A stretch of DNA of 64,000 bases from Salirhabdus euzebyi. GTDB taxonomy: Bacteria; Bacillota; Bacilli; Bacillales; Alkalibacillaceae. The notes under the pieces were generated by a model. That model searched no databases. It was given only the letters and a program-made list of their open reading frames with translations, and was not told the DNA's origin. Every line of letters begins with the position of its first letter. Position 1 is the stretch's first letter. This document shows, piece after piece, positions 42,468 through 51,912 of the stretch. The position numbers and the translations under genes are program-made. The DNA lies in assembly GCF_014207435.1 (NCBI RefSeq), contig NZ_JACHGH010000001.1, positions 372,001 through 436,000 of the forward strand, written 5' to 3'.

Positions 42468-43745
42468 TTATACCGCTGGCTCTTCGGATTGTAATGTTAC
42501 TTTAACAAATGCTTCAGGCATTACAGGTTTACCGTCATAACGACCAACTCCGCGAACCGCAGTTTGATCTTCACGGAATTTATAGTGGCCTGACATATCT
42601 ACACGAGTGCTCTCTCGTTCAACAAGCGTGTATTTTTCAAGAACACCAAATATGATTGTGTCTTGTGGTACGTAGTTATTAAACACAACTTTTAGACCTA
42701 AGAAATTAGGTTGTGCTAGGTTAGGTAACTGGACCACATCTTTCCCTTCTGAGTTAACATGCAAAGTCAAATTTGCGATTTTTGCATAATATGTTTGTCG
42801 ATGCATAACAGCTACAATCTCACCAGAAGCGTCCTCACCAGTATCTATTTTCCCAAGATGCGGAATGATTTCTGCATAAGTTGGATTAGAAGGAACCGTA
42901 ACTTGGTTTCCAGCAGGAATAGCAGGAATAATACCTGCAGGTTGCTTATCAACAGCACCTGTTCCAACAGCGATTGCTTTATCCACGGATTTAGCAATTG
43001 AACGAGCAATTCGCTTTGTTAAATAGTCATCTAGATTAATGATGCTATCTTCAAGTAGTGAGTTATCAATATAAACAACTCGACCAACCTTGAATCCATC
43101 AAATTCAACCGCAGTTAGTGCAGAATCATCACTTTCAGGAAGCGCTCCGCGTTGATCTAACCAAGTTGCTTCAGCAGCATCAACATCAAGGATCAACTTC
43201 ACTCGGCCGCCTGCGGTAATTTTATCAACCAATGGATATAGAGTAGTAAAATCGCCAATACGTTCACGGATACGATTTACAACAATGTCAGGAATGACAA
43301 GTTCTGCACCCGATTCACCCGGAGGTAATACTTGTCCATTTGCTCGTGCTTCTAGACGGCTTCGTAATTCATCATAGAACTCCTCAACCTCTCGCGTAAA
43401 ATATTCCCGGCTAGTAATACGTTGTTCTTTTTGTTTTGGCATGTTTTTCTTTCCCCTTTCGTTGTTAGCTGGAGCATTACTGTTCAGCTGCTCTAACTCT
43501 TTTTCTAAATCAGAAATTTCACCCTCTAATTTACTTTTTTGATCATCGAAACCTTTCTTTTCTTCCTCAAGCTTGTTGATTTCTTCTTCTACGGTGGATA
43601 CTTCTTCTTCACTTTCTGCTTCGCTAATAGATGCTTCCAACTCACTTGAACGCGTTGCAAAGTCAGCTTCCTTTTTAAGAAGTTCCTCCAATGTAGACTT
43701 TCTTTGATTAATTTTCTTCTGAATCATTAGTTGCTTTAATGGCAT
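42468..43745 (-). CDS. HK97-family major capsid protein with N-terminal delta domain
   Basis: A 425-residue precursor. Residues about 1-100 form a charged coiled coil (delta scaffold) that the phage protease should remove; the mature part follows from about 105 (REYFTREVEEFYDELRSRLE, VDKITAGGRVKLILDVDAAEA, ending PEAFVKVTLQS). AAAGGAGAG precedes the ATG. The start overlaps the protease gene end by 38 bp. Confidence 0.94.
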   Translation of the reverse strand: MPLKQLMIQKKINQRKSTLEELLKKEADFATRSSELEASISEAESEEEVSTVEEEINKLEEEKKGFDDQKSKLEGEISDLEKELEQLNSNAPANNERGKKNMPKQKEQRITSREYFTREVEEFYDELRSRLEARANGQVLPPGESGAELVIPDIVVNRIRERIGDFTTLYPLVDKITAGGRVKLILDVDAAEATWLDQRGALPESDDSALTAVEFDGFKVGRVVYIDNSLLEDSIINLDDYLTKRIARSIAKSVDKAIAVGTGAVDKQPAGIIPAIPAGNQVTVPSNPTYAEIIPHLGKIDTGEDASGEIVAVMHRQTYYAKIANLTLHVNSEGKDVVQLPNLAQPNFLGLKVVFNNYVPQDTIIFGVLEKYTLVERESTRVDMSGHYKFREDQTAVRGVGRYDGKPVMPEAFVKVTLQSEEPAV

Positions 43746-44316
43746 TCTTTAATCTCTCCTTTAATTGATTTTTTCTTTGTTCCATCATTCTCTTTTCATG
43801 CTGCTCGACTTCCTTTTTCCTTGCCTGAACACCAGTAGATTCGTAGGCTGGAAACGTGACAACCGACACCTCGTGTAGATCTATTTCTTTCAATATCCAT
43901 TTAACTGTTCCATCATCACGCCAGTCAGTTTCCTCTTTTTCGATATTGAATCCAAACGAACATTGGTCAACATCACCGCGTTTTACCCGTTCGTATAGAT
44001 TCATAGCATCTGTATCGTTCTCATTAATTTTGATGCTGCCCCATAGACCTCTACTATCGATTTTCAAATCTAAGGTGCCTGACTTATTTCTACCAAGTAC
44101 CAATCCTGTATCGTGATTGATTAATGCACGAATGTCATTACTCATTGTGTTGTCAAACGCACCTGGTGCAATCTCTTCAAAAGCCCCTCGCCATAATTCT
44201 GTTTCGGAATTAAAAACAGCAAAATAGCCTTCAATAACTTTTTCACCATCTTCTTCGGAACGGGTTTTCAAATCAGTTGAGAGACTCCTCGTTTGTCTTT
44301 TCTCCCTGTCACTCAT
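43708..44316 (-). CDS. HK97-family prohead protease
   Basis: About 202 residues, U35-type serine protease: [17 protein letters not shown], the catalytic His in [14 protein letters not shown] and Ser in [11 protein letters not shown] region, then a C-terminal polar coiled coil. It processes the capsid precursor in the prohead. The start at 44316 is 8 nt after the good AAAGGTGG ribosome site; ATG/GTG codons further upstream are too close to or before it. Confidence 0.92.
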   Translation of the reverse strand: MSDREKRQTRSLSTDLKTRSEEDGEKVIEGYFAVFNSETELWRGAFEEIAPGAFDNTMSNDIRALINHDTGLVLGRNKSGTLDLKIDSRGLWGSIKINENDTDAMNLYERVKRGDVDQCSFGFNIEKEETDWRDDGTVKWILKEIDLHEVSVVTFPAYESTGVQARKKEVEQHEKRMMEQRKNQLKERLKNAIKATNDSEEN

Positions 44317-45496
44317 CATCCTCACCACCTTTCAATTTTTTCTGATCGCCTACTTTATTGGCTGGAATATAGTTTTCTAAAATCACCAATTCATTTAATC
44401 CTTCTTTAGGTGACATGCCTAGCCAATTCCTTACTTCATTGCCCCATGCTAAGCCGTTGGCATATAAATGTGTGCCTACATCTGCTAACTCTTTAAGATC
44501 ATAAGCATATAGGCTTCTAGGATTGAATTTAAAATATAAGTCTGGGCTGTATAAAAGCTTCCTGGTTAATTCTTGTTCTAATCCCTGGGCAAAGGGTAGA
44601 ATCCTAGAGTTTATCCAGTTGTTATATTCGTCCTTATCATACTTACCAACTCCAACAAAAAAAGCAGGGACACCGATGATGCCTGCTACTGTTTTCTTAT
44701 CCAATTCAACCGCTTCATTAATCGCTAAATCTTTCAAAGATAAAGGAGTAACTTTCTCAACTTCTAATAGATCAGCAGGTATAATCCATGGTTGCCCAGC
44801 ATTACTGGACTCGAGGTATTTTTGATAAACAGCATTTCTACCTTCCTCGCTCGAAAGTTCTGCAGTGTTAGCATCAACTTTTACGATTAATGATGGCATA
44901 TATTTACCACCCATGAACCCTTTTTTTGTTGCGGTAGCTTGTTTTAAGTTGTGTACAATTTCCTTTAACGCAACCCTATACCCCGTTCCCAAATATGGCT
45001 TTTCGGGATCAGGGTTAATAGTGAAATGGACTATCTCATCGTGATTATAAAAATTCCCACCATAACGAATTTTATAACCATCTTGTGTATCGAAGAATGT
45101 TATCTTGGATGGTTGCAGAGGAATTAGATCAGAAATATAACCGTCATTCGTTTTCGGATAAACTACACTGTTTCCTTCCCCATCCAGAAGTAAAGTATAG
45201 ACAATGTTATAAACCCATGCTTTACGAGTCATTAAACTATAAGGATTTATATCTATCTTTCGTGACAATTCATCCTTTACACGGATATCCCCATCCTCTG
45301 TATTTCTCATTAGATGAATGGTCATGGATGAGACCAAGTCAGCTATTTTGTGAACGGCCATCTTAACTTCTGGATTATCTGATAGTCTCCTATAACCTGG
45401 TATAGCTAACGTGTCATATGCCTCTTGCGTTAAAAACCAGTTTGTTGCATCTGATGTATCAGATCTTATTTTTCTTTCCCTTAATAGGAACCCCAA
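44309..45496 (-). CDS. Portal protein
   Basis: A 395-residue HK97-type portal: [18 protein letters not shown] at the start, helical wing with [40 protein letters not shown] and [23 protein letters not shown]. It forms the dodecameric DNA gate at one capsid vertex. It overlaps the protease gene slightly. Confidence 0.94.
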   Translation of the reverse strand: MGFLLRERKIRSDTSDATNWFLTQEAYDTLAIPGYRRLSDNPEVKMAVHKIADLVSSMTIHLMRNTEDGDIRVKDELSRKIDINPYSLMTRKAWVYNIVYTLLLDGEGNSVVYPKTNDGYISDLIPLQPSKITFFDTQDGYKIRYGGNFYNHDEIVHFTINPDPEKPYLGTGYRVALKEIVHNLKQATATKKGFMGGKYMPSLIVKVDANTAELSSEEGRNAVYQKYLESSNAGQPWIIPADLLEVEKVTPLSLKDLAINEAVELDKKTVAGIIGVPAFFVGVGKYDKDEYNNWINSRILPFAQGLEQELTRKLLYSPDLYFKFNPRSLYAYDLKELADVGTHLYANGLAWGNEVRNWLGMSPKEGLNELVILENYIPANKVGDQKKLKGGEDDE

Positions 45497-45498
45497 TT

Positions 45499-45726
45499 TT
45501 ATACACCTCCTCTATAAAGAAAAATGGCTAAACATATCAGTACCACCCCCGTAACAATAAAGCCTATTATGGAAGACCATAAAAAACAGCCTATCGAAAT
45601 AAAAACAATTCCAATAGACAGTATCAGATCAACCGTATTCGACTGAATAAAGTGAATAACAACTTCAATTACTCTACTCAAATTCTCTTTTATTGATTTG
45701 ATTTTGAAGCACCTCCATTTAACCAC
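45499..45726 (-). CDS. Small membrane protein between terminase and portal
   Basis: 75 residues with two hydrophobic helices (about 32-50 and 53-70) and a basic N-terminus. It overlaps the terminase 3' end by 37 bp. Start uncertain: the GTG at 45726 has no clear ribosome site, and a TTG 15 codons in is an alternative. Genes of this kind occur at this place in some Firmicute phages; role unknown. Confidence 0.55.
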   Translation of the reverse strand: MVKWRCFKIKSIKENLSRVIEVVIHFIQSNTVDLILSIGIVFISIGCFLWSSIIGFIVTGVVLICLAIFLYRGGV

Positions 45727-47429
45727 TTTGTAGCAGATGTGGATTTCTCCATATTTTCTATTTTACGAACCGCTCCGAATACAGCAGCATCAAATATATC
45801 GATTCTGCTTTTTTCTTCCACCTTTTCGTACTGAATCATATCATCAGTCTTTTCAACACCTCGTACATTTTGCACACAATATTCAAATGCCTCAGAATGA
45901 AGGTAGTAGAAGTTTCCGTCTTTTGCCTTCTTTTCAATTCTTCTAAAACCTTGTGACTTTTTGTGAAAATATTGCGGTTCATCTACTATAGAAAATCCTT
46001 TTCTTTTCATACCAAGATAAAATTCTTGTCCGAACTTCCTATCAAATCCCACTTGTTTAATTCGGAATCCCTTTTGTTTCATAGATACAAACCACTTTAT
46101 GACATCCGTATAATTAACCGTCGGGGTATTGGTCATGGTTAGCCATCCATCATCTTTCCAACCAAATAAAGGGATGTTGTCTTCATCTGCCTTAATATGA
46201 GCTGTAACAATTGGGAAAAAAGCGTGAGTGATAACAATATCGACATCCTCAAATGAACCGTAAAGTGCAGCTGCAGTTAAATCGTGCATTTTGGATAAGT
46301 CAGCCCCACCATACCAATCAATATTCATTTTTGCCAACTGATCAATGGTCCAATTGTATTTTTTATCACTGTTTTTAAACTCATCTATGCTAAAGTAAGC
46401 TTTCATTGCAGAAGTGTATATATTAAGCGATTTAGCTAAGAATGATTTTCTTTGCTGCGGATCATTTTGTGCTTGTATCGCATCATTCATCAATTCTTGT
46501 GCTGAAACAGATACATTATAGTTTGGATTGGCTTTTTCATGTTCAATAGGATTAGTGTAATCAACATCTCCGTTTTCATCTTCATCAGCCTTGGTGATCA
46601 TTACAAACATTTGTTCATCTTCCACACTACCGTTTAAGATTTTCTGACAATACTTCATCCGTTTATAACAAAAACTATTCGGATTATCACCAGCTGTAGT
46701 GATACCAATGCACAAACTATTACGATAAGCTTTACCAGATTCTTTAATCGTATTGTAATGACTAGCACTTTTATATAAATGAAGCTCATCCAAAATTTGA
46801 ATGAGCGTGTTTAAACTATCCATCTTGTCACTGTTACCAGCAATTGTTTCAATTCTCATATAACCATCTGCTAAGTCACCGCTAATACTATGTTCTTGGT
46901 TGTTGTCTAGAATCCGAAAACTCTCCTCTTCTCCCATATTACGAATATTGTAAAGAAGAAAGTTAAAGCTTTGTAATGCTTGTTTAAGTTTTTCACCAAC
47001 TATTACAATTTCTGCACCTGATTTTCTTTCAAGTAAACCAAGTCCCCATGCTAATGCACTAGTAAATGGTGATTTACCCTGTTTTCTAGTCAACATAATA
47101 AATGCTTCTTTATATTTTCTAAGTCTAGTTCCTTTGTGGTGAAAAGAAAGCAAGTTATAAACGACAAATTTTTGCCATGGTTGCAACAAAAAAGGCTTAC
47201 CCCTCAAAGGGTAGCCCTCCATATTTTCACCTTTTTGGTGAACGAATGTACTTTCTATGATCTGAATAACAAATTCAGCATCCTTAGAATTAAAGTCATA
47301 AGCCGGATTTTTTAGATCACGTAAAAACCTTTCACACATTTGAATCGTTTCAGTACAAGCCACTTTTCTTTTTTCAATAATGCTTTTAGCATACTCCATT
47401 ACTACATCATAATTTTTGTGCTTAGCCAA
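45690..47429 (-). CDS. Terminase large subunit
   Basis: A 579-residue packaging motor. ATPase: Walker [13 protein letters not shown] near residue 112, Walker [13 protein letters not shown] near 215. Nuclease: [16 protein letters not shown] near 370 and the acidic [11 protein letters not shown] near 555. Overlaps the small subunit stop by 8 bp. It is of the HK97-like family, which usually cuts cos sites. Confidence 0.95.
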   Translation of the reverse strand: MAKHKNYDVVMEYAKSIIEKRKVACTETIQMCERFLRDLKNPAYDFNSKDAEFVIQIIESTFVHQKGENMEGYPLRGKPFLLQPWQKFVVYNLLSFHHKGTRLRKYKEAFIMLTRKQGKSPFTSALAWGLGLLERKSGAEIVIVGEKLKQALQSFNFLLYNIRNMGEEESFRILDNNQEHSISGDLADGYMRIETIAGNSDKMDSLNTLIQILDELHLYKSASHYNTIKESGKAYRNSLCIGITTAGDNPNSFCYKRMKYCQKILNGSVEDEQMFVMITKADEDENGDVDYTNPIEHEKANPNYNVSVSAQELMNDAIQAQNDPQQRKSFLAKSLNIYTSAMKAYFSIDEFKNSDKKYNWTIDQLAKMNIDWYGGADLSKMHDLTAAALYGSFEDVDIVITHAFFPIVTAHIKADEDNIPLFGWKDDGWLTMTNTPTVNYTDVIKWFVSMKQKGFRIKQVGFDRKFGQEFYLGMKRKGFSIVDEPQYFHKKSQGFRRIEKKAKDGNFYYLHSEAFEYCVQNVRGVEKTDDMIQYEKVEEKSRIDIFDAAVFGAVRKIENMEKSTSATKWLNGGASKSNQ

Positions 47430-47784
47430 GTTTACTCAACACGCCTGCCAACTTTGATTCTTTTCCTTTATTACCTTTTCCTGGCTGCATAGTTGATTTC
47501 GGATTAAGGCAAAGACGATCGGAGTATGCTAAAATATCTTTTCTTAAACTTTCTAGGGTTGCAACTATAGGTGACTTTTTTGCACCGCCTGCAGCAGTAT
47601 AAGATTCATATTGGTAACCACCACTTTCGAACTCATCATTCAATTTCAAATATTGATAAACTAGTTCTGAATAAATGTCAATCATGCGATTATACTGAGT
47701 TTTATGGACTCCCAACTTTTTCATATCTTGAATCGTTCGTCGTTTTATCGTTTCTTTAGTTGGTACCTTTGCCACCGTCTTCAC
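47422..47784 (-). CDS. Terminase small subunit (P27 type)
   Basis: A 120-residue DNA-recognition subunit: [20 protein letters not shown]-type helices and a C-terminal [16 protein letters not shown] segment that is typical of the P27 family. Sits directly before the large subunit. Confidence 0.88.
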   Translation of the reverse strand: MKTVAKVPTKETIKRRTIQDMKKLGVHKTQYNRMIDIYSELVYQYLKLNDEFESGGYQYESYTAAGGAKKSPIVATLESLRKDILAYSDRLCLNPKSTMQPGKGNKGKESKLAGVLSKLG

Positions 47785-47853
47785 CTCCCGAAAAAAAATT
47801 TCTCACAACCCGCTCTATTGGAAAGCCTTCTAAACCTTCGCCTAGTAAAGTTG

Positions 47854-48180
47854 CTACTTCCCACCGTTAGGGGTGGGGGGTTCGTGCAGTTGATCCTTGA
47901 TTCGATTTATCCAGTTAATCCCTTTTGCAGTAAGTTCATTAGTAAATCTATTGTGCATCTTCTCATGGCATTCGTTGCAAAGACTTAACAAGTTGATTTC
48001 AGATAATTTGAACTCTGGATAAAACTCCAAAGGAAAGATGTGATGAACAGTAGTTGCTTGTGTTGTCTTACCGTAACGCCTACATTCTCGACACTCGTAT
48101 TGATCCCGTCTTAAGATATTATTTCTTTTCCGTATCCATTTTTTACTACTATAGAACTTGTCGTTTGTTCTGGACCTCAC
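47854..48180 (-). CDS. HNH endonuclease
   Basis: A 108-residue nuclease: FYSSKKWIRKRNNILRRDQY, CRECRRYGK, His motif TVHHIFPLEFYPEFKL, then NLLSLCNECHEKMHN. The two CxxC pairs and HH...N...H form the beta-beta-alpha metal site. HNH genes beside terminase are needed for cos cutting in HK97-like phages. The GTG start overlaps the previous stop as GTGA. Confidence 0.93.
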   Translation of the reverse strand: MRSRTNDKFYSSKKWIRKRNNILRRDQYECRECRRYGKTTQATTVHHIFPLEFYPEFKLSEINLLSLCNECHEKMHNRFTNELTAKGINWINRIKDQLHEPPTPNGGK

Positions 48181-48449
48181 AAATCAGCACGCCCAAAATT
48201 TATGAGGTTGTATTTTAATAAGTTCATGCGCTCATTTATCTCTTGTTGTAGTTTCATCCTGCCATTATGTCTACCACCGAATGATCTAAGTTTCTGTTGC
48301 ATTTCTCTTACTCTTTCATCAGTTAAAAAACAGATGTATCGAGTCTTACAATGCTCACAATTGAAGTAGGTCTCTTTGATTCCTTGTTGATGACGCACTT
48401 CTTTAAACTTTATCTTTGTCACTTGGGAACAGTTGTCACACTTAGCCAT
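48177..48449 (-). CDS. Zinc-ribbon protein before HNH (90 aa)
   Basis: CDNC and CEHC pairs form a zinc ribbon (residues 4-36); the rest is helical and basic (EMQQKLRSFGGRHNGRMK). I start at the second ATG because the first is adjacent to it with no better site. Small ribbon proteins commonly precede HNH in these phages; role unknown. Confidence 0.7.
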   Translation of the reverse strand: MAKCDNCSQVTKIKFKEVRHQQGIKETYFNCEHCKTRYICFLTDERVREMQQKLRSFGGRHNGRMKLQQEINERMNLLKYNLINFGRADL

Positions 48450-48479
48450 CACTTAGAATCACCTCTTATCTCAACAAGT

Positions 48480-48731
48480 TCAATCACCAATAACTACATT
48501 CGACCACCCACAATAAACGCACACTCTACTTTGCACTACTTCATTTGCTAATAAGGTTTTCAAACTCATTTTTCCACACTCTGGACACGTATGTTTCTGA
48601 ATTTCGTCCACTTCTTTTAAAGCAGCTATCGTTTTTCTTACTTCGCGTTGTACTGCTTTTAAACCTTTTACCGCTTCTGACACATCAACATTTATATGTA
48701 CGTTACCTACGCACGACGTTTTGTCTGCCAT
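48480..48731 (-). CDS. Small zinc-finger phage protein (83 aa)
   Basis: A beta start (VGNVHINVDVSEAVKGLKAV), a helix and a C-terminal CPEC...CVYC zinc knuckle. AGAGGAG lies 8 nt before the ATG at 48731. Not recognised by family. Confidence 0.68.
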   Translation of the reverse strand: MADKTSCVGNVHINVDVSEAVKGLKAVQREVRKTIAALKEVDEIQKHTCPECGKMSLKTLLANEVVQSRVCVYCGWSNVVIGD

Positions 48732-48763
48732 GATCAACACTCCTCTGTTATTAAAATAAAAAA

Positions 48764-48792
48764 GCCATTAAAGACTGGGAATCTTCAATGGC
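48764..48792 (-). terminator. Intrinsic terminator downstream of the late regulator
   Basis: An 11-bp stem GCCATTAAAGA / TCTTCAATGGC with one mismatch, 7-nt loop, minus-strand tail TTTTTTATTTT. It separates the regulator gene from the morphogenesis operon, so late genes probably need their own start or antitermination. Confidence 0.85.
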
Positions 48793-48849
48793 AAGTAAAA
48801 ACACTATTGAAAACATAATAACTCAAATCCGCTTCCGCTTAATTCCATT

Positions 48850-49308
48850 TTATACAGTAGTCTTTTTCAAAATCAAATCGTGCACAAAGTGGCATTTTTG
48901 GCATATTTGGTTTAACATATCGTCCTTCAACTCTCTCAGTTTTGAACGACTGTAGCCTAAATGAGCTGCAATAGCACGATAACTCATACCTTCCATCATG
49001 CAATCTATAATAATCAGATGGTATTCATCATCTAATTTATCTACCACTAATTCAATCGCAAATACTTTCTCTCTATATTCAACCCATCTTTCATACAATC
49101 TTTCTTCTCTTTTATCCATTGCTTCTAATTCTGCTTTACTCTTTAATGAAGTGCCTCGAGGTAAAGTAGCTTCTATGCCATACTTTGAAACTCCTACACT
49201 GCCTCTTATCGGAATGGTGGAACCAAACAAAATATTTTCTAGACGATCCATTTCTTTTTTTCGCCAATGATATTCATAGATAAGGTTCTCAATCTTCTTT
49301 TTGTTCAT
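48850..49308 (-). CDS. ArpU/RinA-like late transcription regulator
   Basis: About 152 residues: helical N-terminus, then a sigma-70 region 4-like HTH, GMSYRAIAAHLGYSRSKLRELKDDM. ArpU/RinA-type proteins switch on the packaging and structural genes and lie directly before terminase in Firmicute phages. Start at 49308 follows AAGGAG; the upstream Met residues lie inside the neighbouring gene. Confidence 0.78.
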   Translation of the reverse strand: MNKKKIENLIYEYHWRKKEMDRLENILFGSTIPIRGSVGVSKYGIEATLPRGTSLKSKAELEAMDKREERLYERWVEYREKVFAIELVVDKLDDEYHLIIIDCMMEGMSYRAIAAHLGYSRSKLRELKDDMLNQICQKCHFVHDLILKKTTV

Positions 49309-49456
49309 TCCACCCAGCTCCTTCATCAAAGAGTAATTGAGCATATTTACTTCTCGGAATTGGTGATATAGGTCCTGTTCGTCTATCTGTCCGGTGCTCG
49401 CTTATTTTCCATGCAATTTTGAAAATCATTTTTTTGATTGAATCTTCTTTAACCAT
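49289..49456 (-). CDS. Small phage protein (55 aa)
   Basis: MVKEDSIKKMIFKIAWKISE then the TGPISPIPRSKYAQLLFDEG segment, which looks conserved in Bacillus phages next to the late regulator. ATG at 49456 follows GGGGG; its stop overlaps the regulator start. Function unknown. Confidence 0.65.
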   Translation of the reverse strand: MVKEDSIKKMIFKIAWKISEHRTDRRTGPISPIPRSKYAQLLFDEGAGWNEQKED

Positions 49457-49521
49457 TGGACAGACCCCCATGATATAATGGTTTTGACCAACATTAGTCG
49501 AGAGCCTGCCTCTTGGCTTTT

Positions 49522-49761
49522 TTATTTGTATTTCTTTTTGTAAATGGATTCAAAGTATCCCAATTGACTTAATCTTATAAGCATCAGTTGCTCGCTTACT
49601 TGAAATAAATCGGCTAACTTCTTAATGTTCTCGTCATTTTCTTGATCAATTCCATGCTCATCATTAATATACTTAGCAACCTGCTTTCTTACTAAACCTT
49701 CAGGCATTAGTAGAGCCATTGCAAAAGCATTTGCCTCTTTTTCCTCTATTTGTAATGACAT
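49522..49761 (-). CDS. Short ImmA/IrrE-like protein without the HEXXH site
   Basis: A 79-residue protein beginning MSLQIEEKEANAFAMALLMP, the segment that follows the zinc helix in ImmA/IrrE metallopeptidases, and ending with the LADLFQVSEQLMLIRL helix. The upstream HEXXH helix is missing. Yet it has its own GGAGAG and ATG, so it is expressed as a unit and is not just decay of the adjacent DNA. It may be an inactive partner or decoy for a CI-cleavage pathway. Confidence 0.6.
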   Translation of the reverse strand: MSLQIEEKEANAFAMALLMPEGLVRKQVAKYINDEHGIDQENDENIKKLADLFQVSEQLMLIRLSQLGYFESIYKKKYK

Positions 49762-49813
49762 TTAATACTCTCCTCGATATGACGTATAAGTGTCGTTATA
49801 CGCAATAACTTAA

Positions 49814-49945
49814 CTATACGACTTTCATTACTATAATTTTATCTCCGTGCTTACAAATTCTCGGATGCGTCCCTTCTCCCGTTGAGTTAGGATAACCGTT
49901 ACTCCACTCGGTTTTTTTGCAAACTGGACAAACATACTTTGTCAT
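49814..49945 (-). CDS. Small CxxC protein (43 aa)
   Basis: MTKYVCPVCKKTEWSNGYPN with one CxxC pair, then a Cys and two His further on (HPRICKHGDK), a possible mini zinc site. AAAGGATG precedes the ATG. Not recognised. Confidence 0.5.
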   Translation of the reverse strand: MTKYVCPVCKKTEWSNGYPNSTGEGTHPRICKHGDKIIVMKVV

Positions 49946-49980
49946 AACATTCATCCTTTCTATTGCATATAAGGTGTCTA

Positions 49981-50490
49981 CTACTCATTAAATCCACTAA
50001 GTATCCAAACATTCCGCTTCCCTTTTCCAATTTGTTGGTACACTTGATCAACTGACTCTAAATAAACGTCCACGTGATAACCATTAACTTTCCCACCCGT
50101 ATCTTCAGCTCTACACAATCCATATCCATCTACATAAAGGATAGTTCCTAGTGGGATATAATTAGGATCTACTGCACAAGTACCTGGTTCATTATCACTG
50201 GGCATTCTTACTTTCGTTCCAGTAGCGGTAATACCATAACTAGGATCACCGGGGTACTTACCTGTTGATTCCGGTCCAGCTGTATAGCCAGTCACTAACA
50301 TTTTTGTCGGTTCATTATTGGTTACTGTATGAGTTAATCGCTTCACTTTTGGAATAAACACATATTCAGTAATGTATTCTTTCGTTTCTATAATTCTTAT
50401 TTCTTCTTGTACTGCCGCTTCTTTAATCTGAGCTAGTGATAAAAGGACTACTATGATGACTGCAGCTAGTAATGATAATCTAATCTTCAC
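49981..50490 (-). CDS. 3D-domain protein, secreted cell-wall enzyme-like
   Basis: 169 residues: an N-terminal membrane/signal segment (LSLLAAVIIVVLLSLAQ), a spacer, then a 3D (DPBB) domain from about 66: MLVTGYTAGPESTG, YGITATGTKV, AVDPNYIPLGTILYV, AEDTGGKVNGYHVDVY, with the three Asp of the family. Related domains act as lytic transglycosylases (MltA) or Rpf-like resuscitation proteins. Its location among early genes rather than lysis genes is unusual. Confidence 0.85.
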   Translation of the reverse strand: MKIRLSLLAAVIIVVLLSLAQIKEAAVQEEIRIIETKEYITEYVFIPKVKRLTHTVTNNEPTKMLVTGYTAGPESTGKYPGDPSYGITATGTKVRMPSDNEPGTCAVDPNYIPLGTILYVDGYGLCRAEDTGGKVNGYHVDVYLESVDQVYQQIGKGKRNVWILSGFNE

Positions 50491-50515
50491 TTAGTCACCT
50501 TCTCATTTTTAAAAA

Positions 50516-50535
50516 GGGCCCGCCAAAACGAGCCC
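50516..50535 (-). terminator. Intrinsic terminator
   Basis: A GC-rich 7-bp stem GGGCCCG / CGAGCCC with one wobble in the RNA and a 6-nt loop, followed by TTTTT on the minus strand; 11 bp after the stop of the next gene upstream. Confidence 0.75.
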
Positions 50536-50545
50536 TATTAATCTG

Positions 50546-51253
50546 TTAAGCTATGATTGTGATTCGACCAGCACCAATTTCTGTTTGCAATGAATCTGTT
50601 AAGTAATTTCTAATGTTTTCTATAGCTTTATGTTTCCAAGCCCCACCATCCGCTTCAAACAGAGCGCATTTAGGACCCGATTGCATGCGGAATATAAAAT
50701 TACTTTCTGGCTGAACTACTTCTACAAATGTTCTGTACGGAGCTAACGCAACAGGGTTAGGTACTTCTACATTCCCCACTGCAGCAACCCCTACCTTAGC
50801 AACTACTGCTTGAGAAACCCCGTCATCACTCACTGTTTTTACCTGGTCTTCCGTAATATTTCCCACCACTTTCAACATGACATCACGATCATCATTTTTC
50901 ACAAAACAAGATTGAAGTTTAATGTTGAAATTCTCAGTGTCGTACCAGTTATCAAAGCGAAAACTTGGTAACATAGCCTGTGCTGTTATCCATTTATTAC
51001 GGTTGTAATCTTGATTAACACTTGAATAAGCTGTTACTTCAGTAGGACTCTTGATATGAATCATAATGGGGTCATCCCCATCAAAATGAGAATCAAGATA
51101 ATCTACCAAACCCGACAAACTATGAACCTCTAATACATCAGGAGTTGGTGCCTCTATAAGATGTAATTTATCCGTTGCATAGGTTTGCAAATTAACGTCC
51201 ACCACGTCTTTATTTCCAAGACCAACAATGTACTGAATTGCTTCTTTAATCAT
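50546..51253 (-). CDS. Conserved phage early protein (235 aa)
   Basis: A soluble protein of the kind found in pairs with the following 131-residue gene in Firmicute phages. Features: LSGLVDYLDSHFDGDDPIMIHI, QSCFVKNDDRDVMLKVVGNI, SDDGVSQ and CALFEADGGAWKH. DUF2303-like in size. Role unknown; proximity to RecU and the initiator suggests DNA metabolism. Confidence 0.68.
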   Translation of the reverse strand: MIKEAIQYIVGLGNKDVVDVNLQTYATDKLHLIEAPTPDVLEVHSLSGLVDYLDSHFDGDDPIMIHIKSPTEVTAYSSVNQDYNRNKWITAQAMLPSFRFDNWYDTENFNIKLQSCFVKNDDRDVMLKVVGNITEDQVKTVSDDGVSQAVVAKVGVAAVGNVEVPNPVALAPYRTFVEVVQPESNFIFRMQSGPKCALFEADGGAWKHKAIENIRNYLTDSLQTEIGAGRITIIA

Positions 51254-51641
51254 TCTTTTCTCCTCCTGCTTTTTGGTTTCTAAAACTCAATACTTTTTCT
51301 CCTACATCATTAGAAACATCACCATCATGGTCCATAAACAATTGACCCTTTGCGCCTGAACGTAATTCTTGACCAAAAATGTTACCTTGTTTATCAGCAC
51401 CCATAATTAATTTGGTTTCTACATCCTTAGCTGGTACCAATTTAGACTTAGCTTGAATATTGGACTGTAAGACATCCCGCTTCTCGTCCCCATGAATCTT
51501 AATCGTTATAGTTAAGGTACGATTCTTTTTAGGATCTGTATTTGGATCCGCAATGTTTTCGAAAATTCTTTGCAGCTCCTCATTTACTCGCCAGGCTAAA
51601 GCGCCATCTGCAAATTCATTTAAGTCAATCATGTACTCCAT
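51246..51641 (-). CDS. Conserved phage early protein, replication-terminator-like name in databases
   Basis: 131 residues: WRVNEELQRIFENIADPNTD, a strand-rich centre with RTLTITIKIHGDEKRD and a Gly/Asp-rich tail. Similar phage genes are often labelled replication terminator protein on thin grounds; I would not rely on that. GGGAGAG precedes the ATG and it overlaps the next gene by 8 bp. Confidence 0.65.
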   Translation of the reverse strand: MEYMIDLNEFADGALAWRVNEELQRIFENIADPNTDPKKNRTLTITIKIHGDEKRDVLQSNIQAKSKLVPAKDVETKLIMGADKQGNIFGQELRSGAKGQLFMDHDGDVSNDVGEKVLSFRNQKAGGEKND

Positions 51642-51675
51642 AAATTCACTCTCCCATTTGATGATTAATTAATTA

Positions 51676-51912
51676 TTATTTTTTAAACCACGCTGAAACC
51701 TTGTCTTGGTTTAGAATTTGAACAACAATTTTGTTGTTATCGATTGCTTTCCAGTTTCGTAGACTTAACTTTTTACCAAGAGCACGAGCCATATTTGTTA
51801 ATTCTTTCAATCCTTTTTTATCCTGTACATTTCGGCGAGCTACTATTTTTCCGTCACGTAGAAGGAAAACTGAGTCTCTTACCTTTTTGAAAACAATATT
51901 TTTATAAATCAT
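51676..51912 (-). CDS. Small basic phage protein (78 aa)
   Basis: MIYKNIVFKKVRDSVFLLRD, basic throughout (14 Lys, 7 Arg approx.), with a helix LKELTNMARALGKK. It abuts recU. Could bind nucleic acid; not recognised. Confidence 0.62.
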   Translation of the reverse strand: MIYKNIVFKKVRDSVFLLRDGKIVARRNVQDKKGLKELTNMARALGKKLSLRNWKAIDNNKIVVQILNQDKVSAWFKK

